A DNA stretch of 64,000 nt, taken from positions 124,001 through 188,000 of the forward strand of contig JAZUPB010000053.1 in the NCBI GenBank assembly GCA_045604965.1, in the 5' to 3' direction. A program made the translations under genes and the position numbers. Below the pieces are notes generated by a model. It was not told the origin of the DNA. It ran no database searches and was given only the letters and a program-made list of their open reading frames with translations. How positions within the stretch are numbered: the first letter of the stretch is position 1; the number at the start of each line of letters is the position of its first letter. Below are positions 33,608 to 42,584 of this stretch, one piece after another. Source of the stretch: JAISGQ01 sp045604965. Lineage in GTDB: Bacteria; Bacillota; Clostridia; Oscillospirales; Acutalibacteraceae.

Positions 33608-35756
33608 CCAAAGCACCTCCTGCCTTTTCCTTCATTCTTGCGATTCTTTCTGTAATAATTTTCGGCATTTCAACCTCGGGTGCATCGGGGTGAAGCAGCC
33701 AGGTTGCTGCCTTATGTGTCTCTGAGACCTCGAACATAGGAGGCTGTTCCTCAAAATCTATCTGCATTGCATACTTGTTACGTGCTGCAAATGCATCGCC
33801 CTGAGGCGGATAGATCATATTGGGAGGTGTACCGGGGATAGCGTCCAGCTTTTCCTTGGTATCAAGGTCAGGCATAGATGAAAGCAGTGCCCAGGTGTAC
33901 GGATGACGGGGATCATAGAAAATATCATCAGCAGTGCCCTGTTCAACTATCTTTCCTGCGTACATAACAGCTATATCGTCTGCCATATTTGCAACAACAC
34001 CAAGGTCGTGGGTGATGAAAATAACAGACAGATTACGTTCTTTCTTCAGGTTGTTGATAAGCTCAAGTATCTGTGCCTGAATGGTAACGTCAAGAGCGGT
34101 TGTAGGCTCGTCGCAGATGAGGATCTCGGGGTCTGCAGACAGTGCGATAGCAATAACTATACGCTGACGCATACCGCCGGAGAACTCGAAGGGATACTGA
34201 TAGTATCTCATACGAGGCTCTGCGATGCCAACCTCTTCCATAAGCTTTATGGCTCTTGCCTTTGCCATTGCTCTGGTTACCTTGTAAACTACCTTTGATG
34301 CCTTATCCTTAAAGTTATCGATAAGATCAACACTGCGCTGATGGATATCCACCTGTTCTGCAGCGGCGACATAGGACTCATAATGAGCACCGAGTACAGT
34401 AACGGTCTTTACTATGTCATTCTTGAGCTCACCAAGATCTGCAACGTTCTTAGGGATGACCTTCCAGTCAACTTTCTTGCCGCGCTTGATAAGAGCTTCT
34501 CTTCTTCTGCTCTGACGTGCAAAACGTGCTTCTTCTTTGGGGTTGCGCTTCTTGAAATCAAAATACTTATTGATTGCAGCTGTAATGCTTGAACGGAAGG
34601 TATAAGCAATGCTGTCCTTCTTTATTTCAAGTTTATCAATACTGCTGTCAACCTTATCAGAAAGCTCCTGTGCGTATTTCAGTGCGCTCTTTCTGTCAAA
34701 TTTGCCGGAGAAATATGCTTCTGCTTTCTCCATTTCAGCAATGACTTCAACCTTCTTCTCAAGAGCATTTCTGAATGAACGCTCGACACCCTTTTCCTCA
34801 AGGGCTATAAATTCATCCATAAAGTTCTCATTGAGATACTCAAGGCACATCTCGTTCATTTCGGGCACAGGCATTTCATACAGCTTTTCAATAGGATTAT
34901 TGAGAGAATAATATCCTATGCGGAAAAATGCGGGGCGCTCCTGGTTTATCATTTCGTTCAGGAGATCCTTAGTCTCATTGAGAGCCTTTTCAAGTCTTTC
35001 AGTGAGACCGCCTTTTTTGCTGTTGTACTTAGATGCTTCCTTTGACAGAATGTCTGCCTGTCTGGAAATTCTCGAAGAATATGCGTTTGTAAAGAACTTA
35101 TCGTTGATTGCCTTGAGGTCTCTCGAATATCCACGAAGAGTTGCCTTGGTATCCATCTTCTGATTCTTGCTCAGACGGAAGGATACATCCTCAATGGATT
35201 CGAGAATAAGGTTCGCTTCGGAATTTGCATTATTATAGCTGTTCTCAAGACGGTTTGCTTCAATGCAGAATTTGTCAAAGGTCTCGCAGAGCGCATTGAC
35301 CTTTTCCTCTTCACCTGTTGCAGCAATCATTTCTGCCTTGAGAATTTTAAGCAGATCATTGAATTCTTTTCTTGCCTGCTTACGGCTGGTCTTGTTCTTG
35401 AGAAGCATTGCTTCTGTTATCTGCTTACCTATCTTAACAATAGGATTGAGGGAAGAAAGGGGATCCTGGAATATCATAGATATCTTGTCGCCCCTGATTG
35501 TGCACATTTCTTCCTCGCTGATCTTGAGCAGATCACGACCGTTATAGATTATCTCGCCGCCCTCAATAATAGAGTTTCCTGCAAGAATACCGAGGATAGC
35601 CTTGGAGGTTACGGACTTGCCTGATCCGGACTCACCGACGATAGCAAGTGTCTTTCCGCGCTCTAAGTCAAAAGAAATATCTCTTACTGCCTTTACTGTA
35701 CCATTGGCGGTACGAAAGGAGATTTTCAAATCTTTTACTTCTAAAATCTTATCCAT
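33600..35756 (-). CDS. Oligopeptide-type ABC transporter ATPase (OppD-like) with 360-residue insert
   Basis: 718 residues, about twice the normal OppD length. Walker A GESGSGKS (41-48) and Q-loop FQDPLSSLNP (Q97) are normal, but the signature FSGGMRQR starts only at residue 525, against about 60 residues after the Q-loop in other members. The intervening about 360 residues (130-490) are charged and mainly helical, with long Lys/Glu stretches (LEKALNETKDLLNEMI, KKVEVIAEMEKAEAYF), likely coiled coils. Walker B is EILICDEPTTALD. The site is the alpha-helical subdomain. It is likely an active ATPase, since all nucleotide motifs are intact. It pairs with OppF, which carries a smaller insert at a different point. 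Confidence 0.92.
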   Translation of the reverse strand: MDKILEVKDLKISFRTANGTVKAVRDISFDLERGKTLAIVGESGSGKSVTSKAILGILAGNSIIEGGEIIYNGRDLLKISEEEMCTIRGDKISMIFQDPLSSLNPIVKIGKQITEAMLLKNKTSRKQARKEFNDLLKILKAEMIAATGEEEKVNALCETFDKFCIEANRLENSYNNANSEANLILESIEDVSFRLSKNQKMDTKATLRGYSRDLKAINDKFFTNAYSSRISRQADILSKEASKYNSKKGGLTERLEKALNETKDLLNEMINQERPAFFRIGYYSLNNPIEKLYEMPVPEMNEMCLEYLNENFMDEFIALEEKGVERSFRNALEKKVEVIAEMEKAEAYFSGKFDRKSALKYAQELSDKVDSSIDKLEIKKDSIAYTFRSSITAAINKYFDFKKRNPKEEARFARQSRRREALIKRGKKVDWKVIPKNVADLGELKNDIVKTVTVLGAHYESYVAAAEQVDIHQRSVDLIDNFKDKASKVVYKVTRAMAKARAIKLMEEVGIAEPRMRYYQYPFEFSGGMRQRIVIAIALSADPEILICDEPTTALDVTIQAQILELINNLKKERNLSVIFITHDLGVVANMADDIAVMYAGKIVEQGTADDIFYDPRHPYTWALLSSMPDLDTKEKLDAIPGTPPNMIYPPQGDAFAARNKYAMQIDFEEQPPMFEVSETHKAATWLLHPDAPEVEMPKIITERIARMKEKAGGALDV

Positions 35757-35759
35757 AGT

Positions 35760-37346
35760 TTATTCCTCCACGCCGCGCAGTGCGGGATTAAATGCGTCAC
35801 GCAAACCGTTACCGAACAGATTGAAGCAGATCATCATAAGGGAGATAACGATTGCGGGATAGATCATCAGGTGGGGGTAATTTACCCAGATAGCACTCGC
35901 ATCCGCAAGCAGAGTACCAAGCGATGTGCTCTCTGCAGTGCCGAGCTTTACGATTCCGAGGAAGGAAAGCATCGACTCAGAAAGCATAGTACTGGGAATT
36001 GCCAGTGCAGAGGATGTGATAAGTGTTCCCAAGCTGTTGGGGAATATATGCTTCCAGATAAGTCTGCGGTCACGTGCACCGAGTGTACGTGCAGCCATAA
36101 TATATTCCTGATTCTTGAAACGGTAGAACTGAGAACGTACACGGGCTGCTGTACTGATCCAGCCTGTTACGACGTACGCAAACAGCAGACACACAATCGG
36201 TCCCAGTTTTGCCGCCAGATGGATCTGGAAAAGAGTAGCAACAACAATGAACGGAACGTTTGCAAGTATATCGGAGATACGTTCGAGAACGATGTCAACT
36301 GCGCCGCCGTAGTAACCCTCAACAGCACCGTATACAGCACCGATGACAAAGTTGATAAGGCATACGAAAACTGCAACAAGTAAGGACAGCTTGATGCCGC
36401 CTGCGATTCTCAGTGCAAAATCATAGCCCTGAGAGTCTGTGCCGAGGATATAATCGGGAGCAGAATCGTAAAGATACTTGTAATAATTGTAGTAGAGAAC
36501 ACGAACCTTGAGCTGTGCGGTGTCAAAGTCACCGCCGCCGGTGTATTCGTAATAAATGGGGTTACCCTGGCCGTCACGCTTGTAGTTGTCCTCAAGCTTT
36601 TTGCCCTTTTCGAGGTCATCAATATCCATTGTTTTGGACATACCAAAGTCGTCAATTCTTACAGGGTTGCCCTTTTTGGACTTGTACCAGTAGTTAGCAT
36701 CGGTGTAATCGACGTTCCACTCGTTGTTCTCAACAAGGGGATAAAGAACCTGGAAACCGGTCTTTTCCTGCCACTCAAGAATCTTAGGCAGTTCAGACTG
36801 AGGAATACTTCTGTAGATAAAGCCGACCTCAAGGTAAGCGTCGATTCGGCCTGCATAGATGCGGCTTTCCTTCTTGCCTGCACCAATGGTGATGGTCGGT
36901 TCGTCAACCTTGATCATAGGCTGGTAGTCGCTCTTGATGCCATCTTCAAGGGATATTCCCTTACCTTCATAATCTTCGGCACCAATACCTATTGCATATG
37001 CCTTGATAAGTCCCTTTTCAGAGAAATCGCGGTTTACACCGCCGTCCATAAAGCCCTCTGTCTTGAGTGCTTCCACTCTGGGAGGCTTCTTTGCGTAGGT
37101 GCTTACCATAAAAGTGGATTCGTGATTTGTTATAAGAAGGGGTGCGAGGAAAGAGTAGAGAATGATTATGATGATTATAACAGTTGCCACAACTGCAGCA
37201 CGGCTCTTGCGGAATCTTCTCCACGCATCGCGGAAATAACCGACCGGCTTATCCTCAAACTTCTTATCTGTAAGTCTTTCACCCTCGTTGACGAAGGCGA
37301 ATTTTTCTTTGGGAATATGAGTATAATTTTTTTTGTTATTTTCCAT
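35760..37346 (-). CDS. Oligopeptide-type ABC transporter permease (OppC-like) with large external domain
   Basis: 528 residues, against about 300 normally. After TM1 (about 50-72, VVATVIIIIIILYSFLAPLL) there is a hydrophilic region of about 230 residues before the conserved LGTDSQGYDF (normally about 45 residues after TM1) and five more spans. It contains strands and charged segments and no further membrane span, so it should lie outside the cell, next to the binding protein. The inner-membrane-loop EAA-like motif (AARTLGARDRRLIWKHIFPN) is typical of OppC. The gene is 5 bases after oppB and 3 bases before oppD. Confidence 0.9.
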   Translation of the reverse strand: MENNKKNYTHIPKEKFAFVNEGERLTDKKFEDKPVGYFRDAWRRFRKSRAAVVATVIIIIIILYSFLAPLLITNHESTFMVSTYAKKPPRVEALKTEGFMDGGVNRDFSEKGLIKAYAIGIGAEDYEGKGISLEDGIKSDYQPMIKVDEPTITIGAGKKESRIYAGRIDAYLEVGFIYRSIPQSELPKILEWQEKTGFQVLYPLVENNEWNVDYTDANYWYKSKKGNPVRIDDFGMSKTMDIDDLEKGKKLEDNYKRDGQGNPIYYEYTGGGDFDTAQLKVRVLYYNYYKYLYDSAPDYILGTDSQGYDFALRIAGGIKLSLLVAVFVCLINFVIGAVYGAVEGYYGGAVDIVLERISDILANVPFIVVATLFQIHLAAKLGPIVCLLFAYVVTGWISTAARVRSQFYRFKNQEYIMAARTLGARDRRLIWKHIFPNSLGTLITSSALAIPSTMLSESMLSFLGIVKLGTAESTSLGTLLADASAIWVNYPHLMIYPAIVISLMMICFNLFGNGLRDAFNPALRGVEE

Positions 37347-37351
37347 AAAAT

Positions 37352-38317
37352 TTACCTCTCTCCCATTCTGATTCGCGGATCGATGAATCCGTAGCTCAGG
37401 TCAACAACGATACCTGCAAGCAGACCGACGAATACGTAGAATACACAGTCCATCATAAATACATCGTAGTCGAAAAGACTTATAGACTGCAGATAAAGCT
37501 GTCCGACACCGGGGATAGCGAATATCTGCTCGATAACAAAGGAACCGCCCAGGATTCCAACAAAGCTGGAGATGATCATAGGCAGAATGGGGACCATTGC
37601 GTTTTTCAGTGCATGACGTGAGGTTGCCTGAGAACGGGTAAGTCCCTTGGTACGTGCAAGGAGCATATAGTCAGAGGTAAGTGTCTCTGTAAGCTCTGCA
37701 CGGGTGAAACGTGTCATACCTGCGATGGTACCGAAGGAAAGTGCCAGCACAGGAGGAATCATAGATACAAACATCTTGCCTGTAAACCAGGATCCGCCTG
37801 CGTCTGCGAGAGAATATACCTGCAGAGGAAGAAGATCGAGCTTAAAATACAGGAAGTACTGTACGAGGAATGCATAAACATAGGACGGTACGGATACAAA
37901 TACCATAACCGCTGTGCTGATAAAGGAATCCTGCCACTTATTCTTCTTGACAGCTGCATAGATGCCGAGTGCAATACCGATGGGAATAGAGATAAGTGTG
38001 GAATAAAGGTTTACAAGCACTGTGGGTGCAAGACGGCCTGTAAGAAGATCCCATGCGGGCTCACGGAACTGAATGTACCAGGAAGTACCCCAATCCCACT
38101 CTGTGAAGATGTTTTTAAGGTATATCCAGAACTGTACAATCAAAGGCTCATTATATCCCAGTGCTTCCCAACGAGCCAGCATTACTTCTGCCTTTACTGC
38201 TTCCTGAGGCAGGGAACGAGGCAGCATACGAATCAATGCAAAACAGATAGCAGTAATAATAAAAAGCGTAAAGAACATCAGAATTATACGCTTTACAACA
38301 TACTTTGCCATTTTCAT
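37352..38317 (-). CDS. Oligopeptide-type ABC transporter permease (OppB-like)
   Basis: 321 residues, the usual length. Six membrane spans, with the N-terminal MAKYVVKRIILMFFTLFIIT typical of DppB/OppB, an external loop (about 34-95), and the EAA-type motif in MLLARTKGLTRSQATSRHALK. With OppC it forms the membrane channel for peptides or other substrates bound by OppA. It is the only component of this operon without an insert. It follows oppA after 250 bases that hold a strong hairpin. Confidence 0.93.
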   Translation of the reverse strand: MKMAKYVVKRIILMFFTLFIITAICFALIRMLPRSLPQEAVKAEVMLARWEALGYNEPLIVQFWIYLKNIFTEWDWGTSWYIQFREPAWDLLTGRLAPTVLVNLYSTLISIPIGIALGIYAAVKKNKWQDSFISTAVMVFVSVPSYVYAFLVQYFLYFKLDLLPLQVYSLADAGGSWFTGKMFVSMIPPVLALSFGTIAGMTRFTRAELTETLTSDYMLLARTKGLTRSQATSRHALKNAMVPILPMIISSFVGILGGSFVIEQIFAIPGVGQLYLQSISLFDYDVFMMDCVFYVFVGLLAGIVVDLSYGFIDPRIRMGER

Positions 38318-38487
38318 TTATGCATCGCTCTCCTTTACTTTTTATTGAGAAAAGAAATCAGCACACGCTGAAACCTACTGTTCTTCGCTACAAATCGTTC
38401 GCTTTCCGGGACATTCTCGGGGAACTATCCATAGCGAAAAACAGTAGCAAACCTATTGGGCGACAAACTCCTTTTAAGTCGCCCAAA

Positions 38488-38514
38488 GCCAGGGGGGCAT
38501 TTTGCCCCCCTGGC
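38488..38514 (-). terminator. Strong intra-operon hairpin between oppA and oppB
   Basis: A 12-bp G/C-rich perfect stem (gccaggggggca / tgcccccctggc, 38488-38499 and 38503-38514) with a 3-base loop. No T-run follows on the - strand. It more likely protects the oppA 3' end or attenuates transcription, which would give more binding protein than permease. The remaining bases of the 250-base gap hold no gene. Confidence 0.6.
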
Positions 38515-38567
38515 CATTGTTAACGAGTCATTAAACTATGAATTCGGGGGATAAATCCGTATACCGA

Positions 38568-41102
38568 TTATTCGTAGTTAAGAGTACCGCCCTGAGAAGC
38601 AACAAAGTCTTCCCACTCAGCATCGGTATAGTTGTAGGTCATAAGCTCAAGGCCGCCGTAACCATACATGATGTTGTAATCCTGAGTATAGTAGTTAGCC
38701 TGATAGCTGAGCATAGCACATATAGTGGAAGAGCAGAGAGGAATACGATATACGAAGTTGAGGAATGCCTCTTCCATATTAGCAAGGATCTGGAGCTTGG
38801 TCTCAAAGGACTTGTTAGCCATATCTCCGGAACCTACCATGCAGCGGGACCACTCCTGCCAGGTCTTGGTTACTTCCTGACCCTCAACAGTAAGGGTAAG
38901 GGTCTCAGTTGCAGGATCCCAGCAACCGAGCTCGTTGATCTGACCTGCATACTCCTCGGTATCGCAATATACCTGGAAGTTACGGAACGGATAGAATGCA
39001 GCGCCGCCCCATGCACCGTAACCGATTGCATATTCGCCAGCGGGAACATCGCCGTAACGGTCAGTGATGTTGCCAACGCCTTCGAGAGTGATCTTGCCGA
39101 AGCCGGAACCCTCTGCTGCTGCGTTGAGGTACTTCTCGATAAGAACTACGCACTGGTTGTCGGAAGAAGTGAGAGCGCCCTTTGCCCAACCGAGACGGAT
39201 GTGGATAGGATCGCCTGCTACGTAGAGACCGTCAGCAACGAGCTCCTCGCAAGCCTTCTTCATAAGCTCCTTAGCGATGGTAAGGTTGTAGCCGTTGATA
39301 GAATCATAAGCTGCCTTAAGATCTGCATAGGGAGTGCCTGCACCGTACTTAACATCATAGAAGTTGCAGATAGCCTGCATTGCGGGCTCAGAGTTACGGT
39401 AAGAAGAAGTAGGATCGTTGTAAACGTCGTAGTAATAGAGGCTGTTGAGCATAGAGTAAGCAGGCATATAACCAGCGGTTGCGCCTACAAACTCCTCACG
39501 GTCGATAGCCATAGAGAATGCCTTACGGAAGCTGTGGTTAGAAAGAACAACAGAGTTCTGGTTGCCCTTGGAGTTGTCCATTTCCTTAAGTGCATCAACA
39601 CCGGAGTTGAAGAAGAAGGACATGGTGTAGGTCTCCGGAGCCTTGTAAAGCTGATCGGAAACTGCATAGGTGGGGAGATCGTCTGCAGAAGGAGTCCACT
39701 CGGTAAGGTCGCCCTTAAGGAATGCCTGCTTTGCAGCATCGTCGTCCATAACGTCGATAATGATCTTAGTGGTCTGATAAGCCTGTCTCTGCTCGCCGTC
39801 TACGAGGTAGTCGGTCATAGCGTAGAGATAGCCGCTTGCGGTCTTCTCATATGCATAGTAGTTCTCGTTTCTGGTGAAGACGATCTGCTTTGCATTCTGG
39901 AGAGACTCGATCTTATAAGGACCATAGGACATGGTGGTTTCCTTGGAGGTGCAGTAGTCGGTAGTTACAAGCTCACCGGAGGTGTCCTTGCCTGCCTCGT
40001 AAAGATCCTCGTAAACCAGCCAGTTGGAAGTACAGGATGTGAGGAAGTAGTTGTAGTCGATCTGGTTCTGGGTGACGTAACGGATGGTGTAATCGTCAAC
40101 CTTGTAGCAGCCAACGGTGCTGTCATAGTCAGCAACTGCTGAGGTGGAACCGTCGTTGATCCAAAGAGCTTCCATAAAGAGCTGAGTCTGCTCTTCTTCG
40201 CTCATTGCTGCCCAATCCATACCGAAGGGAGCAAGACAAGCGCCAACGAGAGCCTTAGCAGTCTCAAGGTTCTCAGCGGTAAGCTTGGTGTAACCGAATG
40301 CATTAGCCTCTGCGCTGATAGCATCAAGCTCTGCAGCACCGGGAGCACCGTAGGTGTTTACGAGCTCGTTGAGGGTGTATCCAGCGAGAGTCATCTCGGT
40401 AGTATTGGTGTGGATGTAAACATTACCTGCCTCAATACCTGCAGCAAGATCATAAGAGTAGTCAGGAGTCTCACCTTCACCGTAAGGTGCAACTGCAGCA
40501 GTATAGATGGGTGCGCCGGAGTTGTAGTAAGTGTTACCGCCTGCTACTGCGGACTCACCGCTGTAGTAAAGGTTTGCACGGTAGTTACGCATCTTAGGAT
40601 CAAGAAGAGCCTTCATGGAGTAGATGTAAGTGTCAGCGTTGATGGGTGTGCCATCTTCCCACTTCATCTCGGGGTTGAGCTTGATCTCAAAGACAAAGCC
40701 TGCATCGGTAGTGCCGATGGTCTGACCCTCGGGAAGGTTAACATTGTACTTTACGAGGTCAGCGTGGTTGTCAGCGGTAACGTCTGTTACGCTAACTGCT
40801 GCAACCCAGATCCACTGATAAACGCCGTTCTCGGAGTCATCGATGGACATTGTGCAGAGAGGTGCGGAAACGTACTGCTGGATAGCATCGTCACCGTTGG
40901 TCTCCCATGCATGGGGGTTCCAGTTGCTGCCAAGAGCAGTGGTGTAACTGTGATAAGTGAAGTCACCCTCAACAATATCGATTGCGGGTGTGTTTGCTGC
41001 GTCGGAGCCGGATACAGCAGGCTTGTCTTCACCCTTGCCAGCACAAGCAGCAAGAGAAAGAAGCATAGCTACTGCGAGCAGCATTGCCAGGATTTTCTTC
41101 AT
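38568..41102 (-). CDS. Oligopeptide-type substrate-binding lipoprotein (OppA-like, enlarged)
   Basis: 844 residues, against about 530-600 for typical family-5 binding proteins. A lipoprotein signal ends in LSLAAC (Cys about 20), followed by a short linker. SBP_bac_5 features include NWNPHAWETNGDDAIQQYVS, KWEDGTPINADTYIYSMKAL and TYTMSFFFNSG, plus a late VVLSNHSFRKAFSMAIDREE block. The extra length is spread over inserts in the first half (about 120-380) and near the C-terminus. The ligand is unknown: peptides, or conceivably other large molecules. It is the first gene of the opp operon, with a consensus promoter upstream. The enlarged external parts of OppA and OppC may dock with one another. 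Confidence 0.9.
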   Translation of the reverse strand: MKKILAMLLAVAMLLSLAACAGKGEDKPAVSGSDAANTPAIDIVEGDFTYHSYTTALGSNWNPHAWETNGDDAIQQYVSAPLCTMSIDDSENGVYQWIWVAAVSVTDVTADNHADLVKYNVNLPEGQTIGTTDAGFVFEIKLNPEMKWEDGTPINADTYIYSMKALLDPKMRNYRANLYYSGESAVAGGNTYYNSGAPIYTAAVAPYGEGETPDYSYDLAAGIEAGNVYIHTNTTEMTLAGYTLNELVNTYGAPGAAELDAISAEANAFGYTKLTAENLETAKALVGACLAPFGMDWAAMSEEEQTQLFMEALWINDGSTSAVADYDSTVGCYKVDDYTIRYVTQNQIDYNYFLTSCTSNWLVYEDLYEAGKDTSGELVTTDYCTSKETTMSYGPYKIESLQNAKQIVFTRNENYYAYEKTASGYLYAMTDYLVDGEQRQAYQTTKIIIDVMDDDAAKQAFLKGDLTEWTPSADDLPTYAVSDQLYKAPETYTMSFFFNSGVDALKEMDNSKGNQNSVVLSNHSFRKAFSMAIDREEFVGATAGYMPAYSMLNSLYYYDVYNDPTSSYRNSEPAMQAICNFYDVKYGAGTPYADLKAAYDSINGYNLTIAKELMKKACEELVADGLYVAGDPIHIRLGWAKGALTSSDNQCVVLIEKYLNAAAEGSGFGKITLEGVGNITDRYGDVPAGEYAIGYGAWGGAAFYPFRNFQVYCDTEEYAGQINELGCWDPATETLTLTVEGQEVTKTWQEWSRCMVGSGDMANKSFETKLQILANMEEAFLNFVYRIPLCSSTICAMLSYQANYYTQDYNIMYGYGGLELMTYNYTDAEWEDFVASQGGTLNYE

Positions 41103-41181
41103 TGTTTTTCCTCCTTAAAAGTTAACTATTTGTGAAATTTATCGCGGTAAAGCGTCAAATTGCACAAATAAAGTTTAGTAT

Positions 41182-41210
41182 ATTTTAACTTATTTAACCT
41201 AAATTGTCAA
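41182..41210 (-). promoter_or_regulatory. Strong promoter of the opp operon
   Basis: On the - strand TTGACA (41205-41210), a 17-base spacer and TAAAAT (41182-41187). A near-consensus sigma-A promoter with a leader of about 70-75 bases. Confidence 0.8.
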
Positions 41211-41429
41211 ATGCTTTTTCGTTAATTATATGATGATTTAGAACATTCGGAGTTTATAACCAAAAATCCTGACAGCATATTAGCACATCCGACTATATCT
41301 TTCAACGAGTATCTTCTTCCTGTAAACCCATATTGAAACAGTTTGTTATCTTTCTTTTTATATTGTATACTCTAAGCTTCATCAAACACGTGGTTAAAAA
41401 TGTAATTGAAAAAATTTGAACAAAAATGC

Positions 41430-41458
41430 TTGACAAATAAAAAAACCGGGTATAAACT
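41430..41458 (+). promoter_or_regulatory. Promoter of the second ABC transporter
   Basis: TTGACA (41430-41435) with TAAACT (41453-41458, spacer 17) or TATAAA (41451-41456, spacer 15). Leader of about 60 bases. Confidence 0.65.
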
Positions 41459-41524
41459 GTAGTTGAATTTAACGGTTTAAAGTTTCAACGCGTTAAACGA
41501 GACAAGTAAAAAGGAGAAAAAGTT

Positions 41525-42490
41525 ATGAAAAAGTCGCTTCTCAGAATTTTAGCTGCCATTATGGCTCTTGCTGTTATGATTTGCTGCTTTGCAGGCTGCG
41601 GCAAAAAAGATGACGGCAAATACACAATCGGTATCTGCCAGCTTGTAACCCACGATGCACTTGATGCTGCAACTCAGGGCTTTAAGGATGCTGTTGTTGC
41701 AGGTCTCGGCGAAGAAAACGTCACATTCCTTGAGCAGAATGCTGCGGGCGAAAACAACATCTGCACCACAATAGTCAATGACTTTGTTTCAAAAGACGTC
41801 GATCTCATTATGGCCAACGCAACGGGTTCTCTTCAGGCTGCTGCAAACGCAACCGTTGACATTCCTATCCTTGGCACATCCATCACCGAATACAGTGTTG
41901 CTCTCGAGCTTGATAACTTTAACGGTACTGTCGGCGGCAACATCTCCGGTACTTCCGACCTTGCTCCCCTTACCGAGCAGGCTCAGATGATCATTGACCT
42001 TGTACCCACCGCAAAAACTGTTGCTATGCTCTACTGCTCTGCAGAGCCCAACTCCGCATATCAGGTAAAGGCTGTTAAGGAATATCTCGAGGATAAGGGT
42101 CTTACCGTTAAGGATTATTCCTTCTCCGCTTCCTCTGACGTTGCACAGGTAGCCGAGGCTGCTGCAACCTGTGATGTAATCTACATCCCCACCGATAACA
42201 CTGCTGCTTCCTGCACAGAAACCATCAACAACGTTGTTCTTCCCACCAAGACTCCCATCATCGCAGGTGAAGCCGGTATCTGCAGCGGCTGCGGCATCGC
42301 AACCCTTTCTATCAGCTACTACAACCTTGGCTACAAGACCGGTGAAATGGCTGTTGAAATTCTTAAGAACGGCGCTGACATCTCTGAGATGGCTATCGAT
42401 TATGATGAATCTCCCGTAAAGAAGTACAACGCTGCAATCTGCGCTGAGCTCGGCATCACTCCTCCTGAGGGCTATGAGCCTCTCGCATAA
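41525..42490 (+). CDS. ABC_sub_bind-family substrate-binding lipoprotein (TrpX-like)
   Basis: 321 residues. The lipoprotein signal (MKKSLLRILAAIMALAVMIC) ends in CFAGC. The periplasmic-binding fold follows, with TIGICQLVTHDALDAATQGF, FVSKDVDLIMANATGSLQAA, AKTVAMLYCSAEPNSAYQVK and TKTPIIAGEAGICSGCGIAT, the pattern of pfam04392 (ABC_sub_bind). Relatives in streptococci (TrpX) are linked to tryptophan/tyrosine uptake, but the ligand here cannot be read from sequence. The start ATG follows AAGGAG. It leads an operon with a permease (95 bases later) and ATPase, separated from them by a stem-loop. Confidence 0.88.
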   Translation: MKKSLLRILAAIMALAVMICCFAGCGKKDDGKYTIGICQLVTHDALDAATQGFKDAVVAGLGEENVTFLEQNAAGENNICTTIVNDFVSKDVDLIMANATGSLQAAANATVDIPILGTSITEYSVALELDNFNGTVGGNISGTSDLAPLTEQAQMIIDLVPTAKTVAMLYCSAEPNSAYQVKAVKEYLEDKGLTVKDYSFSASSDVAQVAEAAATCDVIYIPTDNTAASCTETINNVVLPTKTPIIAGEAGICSGCGIATLSISYYNLGYKTGEMAVEILKNGADISEMAIDYDESPVKKYNAAICAELGITPPEGYEPLA

Positions 42491-42514
42491 AAATCCTGTT
42501 TTCTGAGGAAAAAT

Positions 42515-42550
42515 AAAACTGTGTCTCTGTAAAAACAGGGACACAGTTTT
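42515..42550 (+). terminator. Intra-operon stem-loop between binding protein and permease genes
   Basis: A 16-bp stem with one G-T pair (42515-42530 with 42535-42550) and a 4-base A-rich loop, ending in TTTT then acgc. It may act as a partial terminator that favours the binding protein. Confidence 0.65.
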
Positions 42551-42584
42551 ACGCATTTTATATAAGATTGGAGAAATATAAGCA

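Larger units (their letters stand above)
41103..41524. other. Divergent intergenic region between oppA and the TrpX-like gene
   Basis: 422 bases without a gene. It holds a consensus promoter for oppA (41182-41210) and another for the TrpX-like gene (41430-41458). After the latter lies an imperfect palindrome gtttcaacg/cgttaaac (41482-41498), a possible operator. No T-box or riboswitch pattern was seen. Confidence 0.6.

Noticed and set aside
38538..40142. 534-codon open frame on + strand, opposite oppA
   Set aside because: It lies wholly inside the oppA gene on the other strand, which has a clear lipoprotein signal and SBP_bac_5 motifs. The + frame gives Val/Cys/Leu-rich sequence without domain features, as expected from reading the wrong strand.
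41460..41524. T-box or riboswitch before the TrpX-like gene
   Set aside because: The leader is only about 60 bases and lacks the T-box TGGNACCGCG element or a terminator/antiterminator pair. Only an imperfect palindrome is seen.
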